This document shows, one piece after another, positions 55,405-62,923 of a stretch of DNA of 64,000 bases; position 1 is the stretch's first letter; every line of letters starts with the position of its first letter. The translations under genes were made by a program, and so were the position numbers. This stretch comes from an uncultured Blautia sp. (GTDB lineage Bacteria > Bacillota > Clostridia > Lachnospirales > Lachnospiraceae). The stretch is from positions 38,023-102,022 of the forward strand of contig URVB01000010.1 of NCBI GenBank assembly GCA_900551075.1. Reading direction: 5' to 3'. The notes under the pieces were generated by a model. That model ran no database searches and had not been told where the DNA came from. It saw nothing but the letters and a program-made list of their open reading frames with translations.

Positions 55405-55638
55405 TTAAACCATGGACTTAATATTTTGAATATTGGAGATATACTCACCTTGTTTCTTCTCTTGGAAAATGCAGACTGCTGTCACATTCGTATCCGGGTC
55501 AGATACATCCCCGCGTGAGACACTAGGTCTGACCTTCATCTCCCGGGACTTAGCGTCCGTAGATTGGTCGCCAACCAGCCCCTCATTCGTAGCATTCATT
55601 TTACACTGGTTGAACCTTACAACGTTCACGTGATACAC
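55405..55638 (-). pseudogene. Unidentified cassette-end fragment
   Basis: An open frame of 77 codons, ending EKKQGEYISNIQNIKSMV just before the mosaic remnant. Its last 60 bp and what follows recur at 61206-61291, where the frame is broken by a stop. It occupies the position a toxin C-terminus takes in the other cassettes. The N-terminal part (MNATNEGLVGDQSTDAKSRE) is not recognised. The stretch 55640-55845 shows no convincing gene. Confidence 0.35.
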
Positions 55639-55847
55639 CCAGTAGATTGAACAGGCAATGAGTAAATCTGGTATTGACTTTTTCTAATACATTTTAAAGG
55701 AGTATCTCTTATGCGCCTGTAATGCCTCCCTGTGACATTCCTCACACTCAGTCCCAAATCAACGGGCTCATTCCATAGATTAAAAGCCTTAACGGTAATC
55801 CAAAGGTTTGTATGTAACATATCAGTATGTACTATGAACCGGTTACT

Positions 55848-56915
55848 TCATGGCTTACGGATGCCGTTATCTTTGTCAGAGCCGTGAACCCCAACCTGAT
55901 CAGGGACTTTTTTATTACTAATATTTACAATCTGCTTCATCATACATAGAAAATTCTTCTTCATCTTCTTATAGCCTTTTTCGCCCCACTTACCTGAATG
56001 TTTACATATATACAATTTATCACTTTCATAAGCCATACCTGCTGATAAACTTCGAAATCTGATTCCCTTCCGGGAATGTGCACAATTAAACACACTCCGG
56101 AATAATTGTGATTCTTTATCTGCACATATGAAATAAGTGATATGCACAGGATTTCCAAATGGACTGTCTCCATAATATTTTAATATAAAATCCTCAAAGC
56201 TCTCATTCATTTCCCTCATATGCTTCGCATCCATTACATGCAGATAAATAACTCCAAGCATTTCCGAATGTTTTCCATTTTGTCTCGTAAAAATAAGGAT
56301 TTTTGCACCTGCATGTAAATCATATTGTTGCTTTAATACATATCCGTATGTTTCACATACAGATGCAAACCGCTGACTGAATATTTCATAATCTGTATGC
56401 ACAATAGAAAATTTTTCTGCCCTGCTTCCCCCTGGCACAGAGCATCGGGTTGGTCCCCACACAGGTTTCGTTTTAAATGCTCTTTTTAAAATTCCCTCGT
56501 AATAATCAATGACTAATATATCCGGTATCAGGATAACAGCAAGCCACAAAAATAAAAATTTATCTTCTAAGGCCCGATATCTTATAAACGTGTTGTATAT
56601 CCCATAGATTAATAGAAATACAATTTGAAAAAGCACATAAATATCCCGCCAATACAGCCCTTTAATTTCTGAAAATATATGAGGTTTATTTTCTCTAAAA
56701 TGTCCCTGAACATAAAGTGGATTAAAACGGCTTCTTTTATTTTTAAATTCATCCAGCATGCCCATCATCGGAAGCCATGTTACAATGACGATTATGCCTA
56801 TCAGAAGCAGAATTATCAGTATTTGTGTTTTTTGATTTCGTTCTGTCTGCTTATGTATATAATATTCCAACCCAAAAAAGAGAATGTAAAATATAAATTC
56901 CATTTTTTTTCGCAT
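55848..56915 (-). CDS. Membrane protein, probable orphan immunity protein (355 aa)
   Basis: Four hydrophobic segments in the first half (EFIFYILFFGLEYY; ILIILLLIGIIVIVTWLPMM; IYVLFQIVFLLIYGIYNTF; FLFLWLAVILIPDILVI) precede a soluble C-terminal domain of about 200 residues with several Cys and basic patches. I recognise no family. Location in the array and same-strand order argue for an immunity function, but this is inferred. The last 20 residues (DQVGVHGSDKDNGIRKP) look less conserved and may be read into foreign sequence. A relic of the start of a related gene lies at 49722-49772. Confidence 0.6.
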   Translation of the reverse strand: MRKKMEFIFYILFFGLEYYIHKQTERNQKTQILIILLLIGIIVIVTWLPMMGMLDEFKNKRSRFNPLYVQGHFRENKPHIFSEIKGLYWRDIYVLFQIVFLLIYGIYNTFIRYRALEDKFLFLWLAVILIPDILVIDYYEGILKRAFKTKPVWGPTRCSVPGGSRAEKFSIVHTDYEIFSQRFASVCETYGYVLKQQYDLHAGAKILIFTRQNGKHSEMLGVIYLHVMDAKHMREMNESFEDFILKYYGDSPFGNPVHITYFICADKESQLFRSVFNCAHSRKGIRFRSLSAGMAYESDKLYICKHSGKWGEKGYKKMKKNFLCMMKQIVNISNKKVPDQVGVHGSDKDNGIRKP

Positions 56916-56939
56916 TTTTTTCCTGCGCTTTCTTATCTA

Positions 56940-57075
56940 TTACTGTGTAAACCAGTGCAAAGAATTTCCATGAGCTATTCATAATCTCTTCCTAAAATAC
57001 AAGCTTACTCGTTACCCGGATAATAGTACCTCTGATTATTCCATCCATGACTGATTTAAAAAATACCTGCTTCAT
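56940..57075 (-). pseudogene. Truncated copy of the four-helix MKxVFF immunity family
   Basis: Starting at the ATG 57075 the frame reads MKQVFFKSVMDGIIRGTII, then a TAG codon at 56992, and continues as EEIMNSSWKFFAL. This aligns to the start of the intact genes at 58890-59318 and 63280-63747. The rest is missing and the sequence joins the 355-aa gene's upstream region. It lies about 100 bp after a type-44-like toxin tail, as the intact copy at 59318 does. Confidence 0.75.
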
Positions 57076-57172
57076 ACTGTCAGAACTCCACTTTTCTGAT
57101 CATGCTAAACCATTTACTCCAGGGAGATTCAGGATTCTCTCCGGAATACATATCAAATTTACTAATACATAG

Positions 57173-57227
57173 TCAAAAACCATACTCCCACATTACAGTG
57201 CCTGCACCAAATTGATGAACCGGTTTT
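57173..57227 (-). pseudogene. Type-44-like toxin tail fragment
   Basis: Immediately after the stop of the PH-like gene, the frame PVHQFGAGTVMWEYGF and a TGA. It aligns to the ends DPQDQKMIAAGSVLWDYRF at 59413 and DPQDQKMVAAGCILWDYGF at 54835. Only about 17 codons remain. Confidence 0.6.
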
Positions 57228-57800
57228 CTACATTCTCCTTCTTCTGCGACGCACTCTGGTGTCTTCCAGCTCCACGTTCCAGCTCTTTAATTTTTCCAGA
57301 AACATTTCTTCATCTACTTCGTATTTTCTTCCACCGTTTATTTCTCTGTCTCCACCTCTCCAAATATATGGCTTAATAGAAAAATATACATAAAAAAACG
57401 AGAACGGATGTACCAAATTGCTATATGTACTGGCATGCATCCACTTAGGCTTATGTATTTTATGGATGGAAAAAACGACTCCCTCTGTATAATAATATCC
57501 TGGAGCATTATAGTAATGTTCTATTCGTTTTACCCGCAGGTTTTTCCATAGATACTTCTTTCTGATAAACCAAAGACAAACCGTACAGCCCTCCTCGTCC
57601 ATTATGAGTGTCCGGCTATCAGATAGCCAGACACGTGCTAAAAAGCCCAAAAACATAGTCATAATAATCATACATATCACATCCGCCTCACTGGACAGAT
57701 TGATTTCAAACGACAATATCATCCAGACGCATACTCCAATCCATATTGCCATTCCTATACTATCCCACATTATTGCCGTCTTGCCACATTTTATTTTCAT
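57228..57800 (-). CDS. PH-like membrane immunity family protein (copy 2)
   Basis: A 190-residue protein. Two N-terminal helices (IGMAIWIGVCVWMILSF; DVICMIIMTMFLGFLARVW) are followed by a beta-rich domain with TLIMDEEGCTVCLW, KKYLWKNLRVKRIEHYYN and the conserved IHKPKWMHASTYSNLVHPFS, and a C-terminus ELEDTRVRRRRRRM. Domain order resembles small PH-domain membrane proteins. The 59828-60382 copy is about equally long and shares most motifs. It follows a RIIG-type toxin tail and a conserved hairpin, so it is the likely immunity for that toxin. Upstream 57801-57930 shows no other gene. Confidence 0.72.
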   Translation of the reverse strand: MKIKCGKTAIMWDSIGMAIWIGVCVWMILSFEINLSSEADVICMIIMTMFLGFLARVWLSDSRTLIMDEEGCTVCLWFIRKKYLWKNLRVKRIEHYYNAPGYYYTEGVVFSIHKIHKPKWMHASTYSNLVHPFSFFYVYFSIKPYIWRGGDREINGGRKYEVDEEMFLEKLKSWNVELEDTRVRRRRRRM

Positions 57801-57932
57801 ATAGTATCCCCTCTTAAATATGTCTCAGGTTTCACCGGGTTTCTTTCATTGACGTCTGTATATTTTTTGTCCCGTATCACTTCAAAACACTTCCACAGTT
57901 TCACGACAAAATTTTATTCTGTTAGCTTTTTT

Positions 57933-57966
57933 ATGAACGCAGGCCGCAAAAGCCGCCTGCATTCAT
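57933..57966 (-). repeat. Array hairpin element, copy c
   Basis: Read leftwards, ATGAATGCAGGC pairs with GCCTGCGTTCAT (one U-G wobble) around a GC-flanked AAAA-type loop. The same element occurs at 55369-55401, 60510-60542 and 61082-61113, each time between a toxin tail and a PH-like gene or its remnant. Confidence 0.7.
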
Positions 57967-57993
57967 GCCTTTAATACAAATAAAGCAATTTAG

Positions 57994-58116
57994 CTATTTC
58001 GAATATATTGTATATCTGGTCAATGTTCCTGTCCTCGGATTATATCGCGCACCATAACCAATAATCCTACTTTGTATCACTCGTACCATATCTGCATACT
58101 CCTGTGATTGATCTTT
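57994..58116 (-). pseudogene. RIIG...IYxK toxin tail fragment
   Basis: A frame without a start, reading QEYADMVRVIQSRIIGYGA and ending RTGTLTRYTIYSK. It aligns to the end of the fragment at 60566-61064 (VPVKRRRIIGHRYY ... RLYPIYAKY). It precedes the hairpin and the PH-like immunity gene in the same order as the other copy. Confidence 0.6.
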
Positions 58117-58151
58117 TATCATCCTTCACATAACATCACCTAACATACCCG

Positions 58152-58826
58152 TTAAATTATATACCTTACACCACATATTTCATACAGAGTATACGCCCGG
58201 TTTTTATCACACGCTCCTCCTCCACAGTACATCACTTTATCATATACATTTCCTGATTTCTTTGTTTTAACAATATAATAGGTTCTCAAAAACCTGTTTT
58301 GTTCCTTTATTATTATGCACTTTCCCATCTTAGAACTTTCAGGCGGGGCTTTAAAAATGGAACATGCAGGAAAATGCCTGAAATTATGTATTGATAATCT
58401 TTTAAATCTTTTATAAAAGGCAATTCTGTATGCTTTTCCTAATAATATAATATCTACAAAAACACAAAATGAAGTATAACCTAAAAAAAGAAGCTCCATT
58501 GCATCAAAAAAGTATTTACCAGTCATCCAAAGTACAGCGGAAAAAAATAGAAACCCTGCTGCATGCAACTGACTTGACCGTATCATTTCAATCGGTATTT
58601 TTGACTTTTTCTTATATTCGTCCCAAAACAACACCCCATATTTCTCAATAGTTCTGCATCTTTTTTCAGGGTATCCCGTTACTAATAACTCCTTTCTGAC
58701 TTTCTCGCTAGGTAAAGCTCGCCACATCATAAGCAATAGAAACTGAACGTACAAATATTGCATGTTTAGCCATTTAAAAACGAATGCCAAAACACCACAT
58801 ATTGCACTAAAAGTTACATTATGCAT
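58152..58826 (-). CDS. Membrane protein, probable orphan immunity protein (224 aa)
   Basis: A 224-residue protein with two N-terminal and two central hydrophobic segments (FSAICGVLAFVFKWL; LYVQFLLLMMW; AAGFLFFSAVLWMTGKYFF; LLFLGYTSFCVFVDIILLG). The basic, Cys-containing C-terminal part has YIVKTKKSGNVYDKVM. GGGGGAATG lies before the ATG. No family was recognised. It lies directly downstream of a four-helix immunity gene and upstream of a toxin-tail remnant, so an immunity role for a lost toxin is inferred. Confidence 0.6.
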   Translation of the reverse strand: MHNVTFSAICGVLAFVFKWLNMQYLYVQFLLLMMWRALPSEKVRKELLVTGYPEKRCRTIEKYGVLFWDEYKKKSKIPIEMIRSSQLHAAGFLFFSAVLWMTGKYFFDAMELLFLGYTSFCVFVDIILLGKAYRIAFYKRFKRLSIHNFRHFPACSIFKAPPESSKMGKCIIIKEQNRFLRTYYIVKTKKSGNVYDKVMYCGGGACDKNRAYTLYEICGVRYII

Positions 58827-58889
58827 CTCATTCCCCCAATGATTTAAAGTATTGTTAATTACCTGCCCGATGAAAAATCAAAAGCATTA

Positions 58890-59318
58890 CTACAATTTAA
58901 TGTGGATTTTTCTATTCCGATACAACTTTACAAAATATACACATAAAAGCAGTATCCTTAAAATTATAGTTATACAGGCAAAAACATTTAAATAAAGCAG
59001 AATTAACAATCCTTCTCCCGGCCCTATTTCTCTTGCCGGAATCAATTCTGAGACTGGCAGTATTATATATAATAAAATACAGTATGAGATAATACAGCTT
59101 ATAAAACTGATACACCAATCAATCAGGAACTTGTTTTTGCTTACATAAAAAGTATAACACATGCTAATACACGATATTATAATTCCTACTGTAGCAAATG
59201 CAAAGAACTTCCATAAATGATTCATGATTCCTTCATAAAATACAAGCACACTCGTTGTCCAGACGACAGTTCCCCTGAGCATTCCATCTACAACCGACAT
59301 AAAAAATACTCGCTTCAT
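58890..59318 (-). CDS. Four-helix MKxVFF immunity family protein (142 aa)
   Basis: Four predicted helices (VVDGMLRGTVVWTTSVLVFY; FFAFATVGIIISCISMCYTFY; WCISFISCIISYCILLYIIL; LLILLYLNVFACITIILRIL). It is related along its full length to 63280-63747: MK(R/K)(V/I)F, S(V/I)(V/I)DG(M/I)(L/M)R, CISMCYTFYVSKNKFLI against CFSMVYTFHASKDKLII, and EIGPGEGLLI against ELVPGDGVMI. A broken third copy is at 56940-57075. It lies about 95 bp after a type-44-like toxin tail, so it is probably the matching immunity protein, acting in the membrane. Confidence 0.72.
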   Translation of the reverse strand: MKRVFFMSVVDGMLRGTVVWTTSVLVFYEGIMNHLWKFFAFATVGIIISCISMCYTFYVSKNKFLIDWCISFISCIISYCILLYIILPVSELIPAREIGPGEGLLILLYLNVFACITIILRILLLCVYFVKLYRNRKIHIKL

Positions 59319-59412
59319 AGTGTCTGGTCTCCTCTCTCCTAACCATGCCCATCTGATTATTCCAGAGAGAGCTCAAACTCTCTCTGGAATAATAATTTTA
59401 GTACTAAAAAAA

Positions 59413-59518
59413 TCAAAACCTATAATCCCACAATACAGAGCCCGCAGCAATCATCTTCTGATCCTGTGGATCATCGAAATTGCTTTCCCACTGCCACTGT
59501 CGTTTTCCCTTAGATTTA
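59413..59518 (-). pseudogene. Type-44-like toxin tail fragment
   Basis: About 35 codons without a start: KSKGKRQWQWESNFDDPQDQ then KMIAAGSVLWDYRF and TGA. It is nearly identical in its last 20 residues to the end of the remnant at 54835. The upstream part of the toxin is replaced at 59519 by an unrelated segment on the other strand. Confidence 0.7.
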
Positions 59519-59643
59519 ATATCCGACCGAAGCTGATACAGACCTGCGATTATTACAACCAGTTCAACAAGGAACGAAAAATAAATGCGTACCTGAAAAA
59601 GCTAAAAGCACTTGGCTGGGAAGTCCCGGTAGTTGCCGCCTGA
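59519..59643 (+). other. Unidentified inserted coding fragment
   Basis: On the + strand a frame ends DYYNQFNKERKINAYLKKL, then KALGWEVPVVAA and TGA. The composition looks like the end of a real protein (basic, helical), opposite to all surrounding genes. It breaks the toxin remnant at 59518 and separates it from the PH-like gene, so it is probably an insertion scar. I could not identify the family. The rest up to 59828 shows no gene. Confidence 0.35.
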
Positions 59644-59827
59644 ACCTTCCAGATAAGTTCAAAAAACCTTTTTAAGCCTGACAGGAGTAGTCTGCGCTTT
59701 TTTGGCTACTCAGAAGGTTTGGTTTCACAGTAAATTCATATTCTGGCGAGGGTGGCAAATGTTCCTTTCCTCTCTTACCATCTTTCCACTCATGATCGTG
59801 CGGAAACGGAAGATTACCTGTTTTCTT

Positions 59828-60382
59828 TTATCTCCTTCTTCTGCGACGCACTCTGGTATCTTCCAGCTCCACGTTCCAGCTCTTTAATTTCTCGAGAAAC
59901 ATTTCTTCATTTACTTCATATATAGTGCCGCCCAATGGTTTTCCCACTTTCTTCCGGATATCCGGCGCAAGAGGAAAATATACGAAGAAAAAGGAGAAGG
60001 GATGTACATGCCAACTATATGAATAAGCATGCCACCACTTCGGCTTATGTATGGCATGGACGGAGAAAACAGCAGCATCTGTATAATAATGATGTTGGTC
60101 TCCTGGAATATTATAATAATGTTCTATTCTCTTAATATATAAGTTCTCCCAACGATATTTTTTTTTGTACCATAAAAAGCAGACAGTACAGCCTTCCTCA
60201 TCCATAGTAAACGTACGCCCTATCGATATCCAAGCTTTAAAAAAAAGCAAAAACGGATAAAAACAAACAAAGCCAGAATAAAAAACACCAACCTCATATA
60301 TTCCAGAAATAAACATTCCCGTAATACTTATGAAAAATATACTTAATCCTATAATATTTTCTTTACCGGATTTGATTACCAC
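59828..60382 (-). CDS. PH-like membrane immunity family protein (copy 1)
   Basis: A 184-residue relative of 57228-57800. Two helices (LSIFFISITGMFISGIYEV; FYSGFVCFYPFLLFFKAWI), then TFTMDEEGCTVCFLWYKKKYR, RIEHYYNIPGD, IHKPKWWHAYSYSWHVHPFS, VYFPLAPDIRKKVGK and a C-terminal RVRRRRRR. The likely start is GTG at 60382 with AAGGAGG eight bases upstream. This makes the N-terminus VIKSGKENIIG, which aligns to MKIKCGKTAIMW of copy 2. The last 100 bp of the two copies are over 90 percent identical, showing recent duplication or conversion. It lies after the RIIG-type toxin fragment. Confidence 0.75.
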   Translation of the reverse strand: MVIKSGKENIIGLSIFFISITGMFISGIYEVGVFYSGFVCFYPFLLFFKAWISIGRTFTMDEEGCTVCFLWYKKKYRWENLYIKRIEHYYNIPGDQHHYYTDAAVFSVHAIHKPKWWHAYSYSWHVHPFSFFFVYFPLAPDIRKKVGKPLGGTIYEVNEEMFLEKLKSWNVELEDTRVRRRRRR

Positions 60383-60509
60383 GCATACATCCTCCTTTTC
60401 CAAGCCCTATATAATCACTTTAGCTTACACTATTATGCCTTTGTTCCGTAATATCATATCATCGCTGTTTCTTAATTAAAATAGTTCTTTGACTCTGCTT
60501 TTTTCTATC

Positions 60510-60542
60510 ATGAACGCAGATTACAAAATAACCTGCATTCAT
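60510..60542 (-). repeat. Array hairpin element, copy b
   Basis: Read leftwards, ATGAATGCAG pairs with CTGCGTTCAT (one U-G wobble). It opens a short frame NAGYFVICVHDRKKQSQRT. Its flank, including an AGTCAAAG(A)ACTATTTT stretch, matches the copy at 55340-55410 over about 70 bp. Confidence 0.7.
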
Positions 60543-60565
60543 GCTTTAAATCAAAGAAGAATACA

Positions 60566-61064
60566 TTAATACTTTGCATATATTGGATATAGTCGTTTTA
60601 CTCCATTTCTTAAATAATATCTATGTCCGATAATTCTTCTGCGTTTTACAGGTACCATATTCACAATCTGTCGTTTTACAGGTACCATATTCACAATCTG
60701 CCGTTTTACAGGGGCCCGGTTAGATTTTGGTACCGCATTACTGGTAACTCCTTTATACGTTGCCGCCGCTATGCTGTTATATCCCGTTCCAAAAGTCAGA
60801 TCTGCGCTGGCATTAGCCGCAAGGATTCTCAGATCAATATCCGGACTAATTACCCAACCATGTACATTATTGATGCTTGCTGTCGTACATACGGCGCTTA
60901 CAAGGCCGACAGCAACCGCTTGCTCTATGCTTGTCCCGCTTTTTAAACTTGCACGAGCTGCATATATTCCGCTGATTCCGCCGCTCAAGTATGGCCCAAT
61001 CACAGGAATGGCGTTTGCCGCTCCTGATAATCCGGCTATCGCAGCATCCTTTAAGCCATAGTCT
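60566..61064 (-). pseudogene. Polymorphic toxin C-terminal fragment (RIIG...IYAKY type), orphan
   Basis: An open frame from about 61064 reads IDYGLKDAAIAGLSGAANAI, IGPYLSGGISGIYAARASLK, GTSIEQAVAVGLVSAVCTTA, then ATYKGVTSN, a 10-residue tandem repeat and the end RRRIIGHRYYLRNGVKRLY-PIYAKY. The Gly/Ala-rich hydrophobic part resembles the linker that joins Rhs cores to toxin tips. No good start exists, and it lacks the Rhs core, so it is read as an orphan tip. GTG at 61003 could start a 145-residue product. It precedes the hairpin and PH-like copy 1. Confidence 0.6.
60641..60712 (-). repeat. 30-bp tandem repeat, 2.4 copies, in the orphan toxin tip
   Basis: Units at 60641-60670 and 60671-60700, with a partial third, identical except for the first base or two. 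Each encodes VPVKRQIVNM. It lies just before the RIIG end of the toxin. Confidence 0.9.
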
Positions 61065-61081
61065 ATCCTCTTCTTTCTTTC

Positions 61082-61113
61082 ATGAACGCAGGCTACAAAC
61101 AGCCCGCGTCCAT
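61082..61113 (-). repeat. Array hairpin element, copy d, with toxin-tail relic to 61200
   Basis: Read leftwards, ATGGACGCGGGCT pairs with AGCCTGCGTTCAT, with only G-U wobbles as irregularities. Just upstream (61120-61195) is a relic encoding ATCKGVTSN and LIQKYVDMIPEKRN, similar to ATYKGVTSN and VNMVPVKR of the neighbouring toxin fragment. Confidence 0.6.
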
Positions 61114-61205
61114 CCTATTACGCTTTTCTGGTATCATATCTACATACTTCTGGATCAATCTTTTATTACTGGTGACACCCTTGCACGTTGCCGATGAAAT
61201 ACGGT

Positions 61206-61291
61206 TAATTACCTTCGTTCATGCTTTAAAACCATAAACCTAATACTTTGAATATTGGAGATATACTGACCTTGTTTCTACTCTTGGAAAA
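61206..61291 (-). repeat. 85-bp repeat shared with 55386-55470
   Basis: About 85 bp with roughly 90 percent identity to 55386-55470, including TTTGAATATTGGAGATATACT and CTCTTGGAAAAT on the + strand. It marks an older cassette boundary: the end of a toxin-like frame followed by half of the array hairpin. Confidence 0.8.
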
Positions 61292-61315
61292 TCACATCGT
61301 CTCCCAAAAAAATTC

Positions 61316-61768
61316 CTAAAACCACATTTCTGCTTCATTCAACATTTCTACTAATTCATCCATATCCTCATAGATACAATCTATGTCTTTAATCAATAAA
61401 TATGGAGGTCTGCAAAAACAAAAATTAATTATGGAAATCTCCCATATCGCCCACATAGGATAATAATCGACTTCTCCATCATGTAAATCAACTTCTAACA
61501 GCCTTCCATTTTTATGCACTTCACAACATATGCTGCAAGAATAATCCCAGCGAACTTGTAACCTGCTGTCAGAACCTAAATTTTTACACATGTATCCCCA
61601 CTGAAGAGCTATTTTTAAAGTGCATCCATGCTTATGAAAAAATGGTTGATACTTTTCATTTATAATTTCTAGTAAAATTTTTAACATTTTTTCTTCATGC
61701 TGTATGATTTTATCTTCCATATCCAAAGGATATTGAAATCTGGTTCTGATTTTTTTCAAAATCTTCAT
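61316..61768 (-). CDS. Probable immunity protein for the adjacent Rhs toxin tip
   Basis: A soluble 150-residue protein with no membrane segment. Motifs: KIIQHEEKMLKILLEIINEK, KIALQWGYMCK, CCEVHKNGRLLEVDLHDGEV, and an acidic C-terminus (DIDCIYEDMDELVEMLNEAE). The ATG at 61768 overlaps the stop of the toxin tip (ATGA), with GGAGGAG upstream. This coupling is typical of toxin-immunity pairs and decides the start over an in-frame ATG at 61792. The acidic charge suits binding of a basic nuclease-like toxin. No family name was recalled. Confidence 0.75.
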   Translation of the reverse strand: MKILKKIRTRFQYPLDMEDKIIQHEEKMLKILLEIINEKYQPFFHKHGCTLKIALQWGYMCKNLGSDSRLQVRWDYSCSICCEVHKNGRLLEVDLHDGEVDYYPMWAIWEISIINFCFCRPPYLLIKDIDCIYEDMDELVEMLNEAEMWF

Positions 61769-62331
61769 AATCTCCTCCAAAATAAGGTCCAATGTAATGT
61801 TTTTTTATTAGAAATGCTCCACACTCGATTATCCCGATTGTATGACCAGCGATTTTTTTGCCAATGCCAAACTTGATGCGGACCACCTTTATGTGGTGAA
61901 TGTAACTCTATTGATCTATATGAAAGATTCCCGCTTTGTTTTTTTACTCCATACCTTACACCCACATAACCATTCTTTTTGCTAGTCGGTTTCAGTCTTC
62001 CAATCTTATTTACATAGGTTCCCTTGGAAGCCAGTGCTACAGTAGATACTCCCGCGGAAACTCCACCCCACATAAATCCATTAGCCGCACCATTTATAGC
62101 AGCTTTTCTGGCGCCATTCCATAATACATCTGTATCATCCGCGGAAATAAATCTCCGAATCATAATACCTGTTATTCAGGTAATACATCCCCGTCTCATG
62201 ATCATAGTAGTAGCCCCTGTGACGGAACGGATTATCCACACCTGCCGTATCCTTCATACTTCCGGTGATGCTCAAAATCTTTCCCAAACTATCATACGTA
62301 TAATGTACTATGATATTATCTGCCCTCTATC
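61765..62331 (-). pseudogene. Rhs core end with toxin tip, broken by an 8-bp deletion
   Basis: From 62326 leftwards the frame reads YTYDSLGKILSITGSMKDT, PFRHRGYYYDHETGMYYL, NNRYYDSEI, the Rhs repeat-associated core end. The expected GRFISADD continues only in another frame (RRFISADDTDVLW). GAGATTTATT stands where GAGATTGGAAGATTTATT is expected, which is loss of 8 bp between AGATT repeats at about 62149-62156. The tip that follows has a Gly-rich linker (GAANGFMWGGVSAGVSTVAL) and a C-terminal toxin domain (YVGVRYGVKKQSGNLSYRSI, LHSPHKGGPHQVWHWQKNRW, HWTLFWRRL) rich in His, Trp and Lys. The upstream core is missing beyond 62331. The tip could still be made from an internal start or be joined to a full Rhs gene by recombination. 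Confidence 0.8.
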
Positions 62332-62337
62332 ACATGC

Positions 62338-62778
62338 TTACTTAATCGGCAGGAAAAAATCTCTCTGCCCCATACATCCCTCAATAGAGCGCCACCGAAA
62401 TTTAGAAGCACAGATCAAAGTTCCGGTATAATCGTTTAAATCTGCTTCTGTTAAGTGTCCACAATCACACCAGTAAATACAATCATCTTTTAAAATCATA
62501 GTTGAATCAAATATTTCGCAGGTCTCCTGATCATCTATTGGAAATAACTTCAAATACTTTAGCCCTTTAAACTCCATTTCGATCATAGAATTTTCTTCAT
62601 ATTGGCGCTGTATAATAACACTTAAAATTCTACAATCATTTACAGGATACATTGATAATTCATCATCAACATATGCTCCACTTAAATATTTTAACTCTTT
62701 TATACAGCTATCATGGAAAAATCCAACATTTTCCATAAACCTTTTTAATGCATTCTCATCAGAAATTTCTGCCCACAT
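62338..62778 (-). CDS. Probable orphan immunity protein (147 aa)
   Basis: A soluble 146-residue protein with motifs FHDSCIKELKYLSGAYVDDE, EFKGLKYLKLFPIDDQE and LTEADLNDYTGTLICASKFR. The acidic composition and the beta-rich pattern resemble small immunity proteins found beside Rhs tips. The ATG at 62778 has AGGAGG seven bases upstream; an ATG six bases earlier overlaps that spacing less well. It follows the fused Rhs/type-44-like remnant and precedes the next Rhs core end, so it belongs between two old cassettes. Its toxin partner is unknown. Confidence 0.7.
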   Translation of the reverse strand: MWAEISDENALKRFMENVGFFHDSCIKELKYLSGAYVDDELSMYPVNDCRILSVIIQRQYEENSMIEMEFKGLKYLKLFPIDDQETCEIFDSTMILKDDCIYWCDCGHLTEADLNDYTGTLICASKFRWRSIEGCMGQRDFFLPIK

Positions 62779-62923
62779 AAACATTCCTCCTCGTATATTG
62801 ATTAACAATATCATCCAAATATCATTATTATACCTTTACTTACACCAGCACTAAGTGGAGTAAAAAGGAAGTCATCTGCAACATAATTTTTATCTCAAAC
62901 TCACTATGATCAAATATTTTACA

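Noticed and set aside
55626..55820. Small open frame left of the 355-aa gene as a real gene
   Set aside because: It overlaps another open frame, has no ribosome site or hydrophobic/domain pattern, and is not repeated elsewhere in the array.
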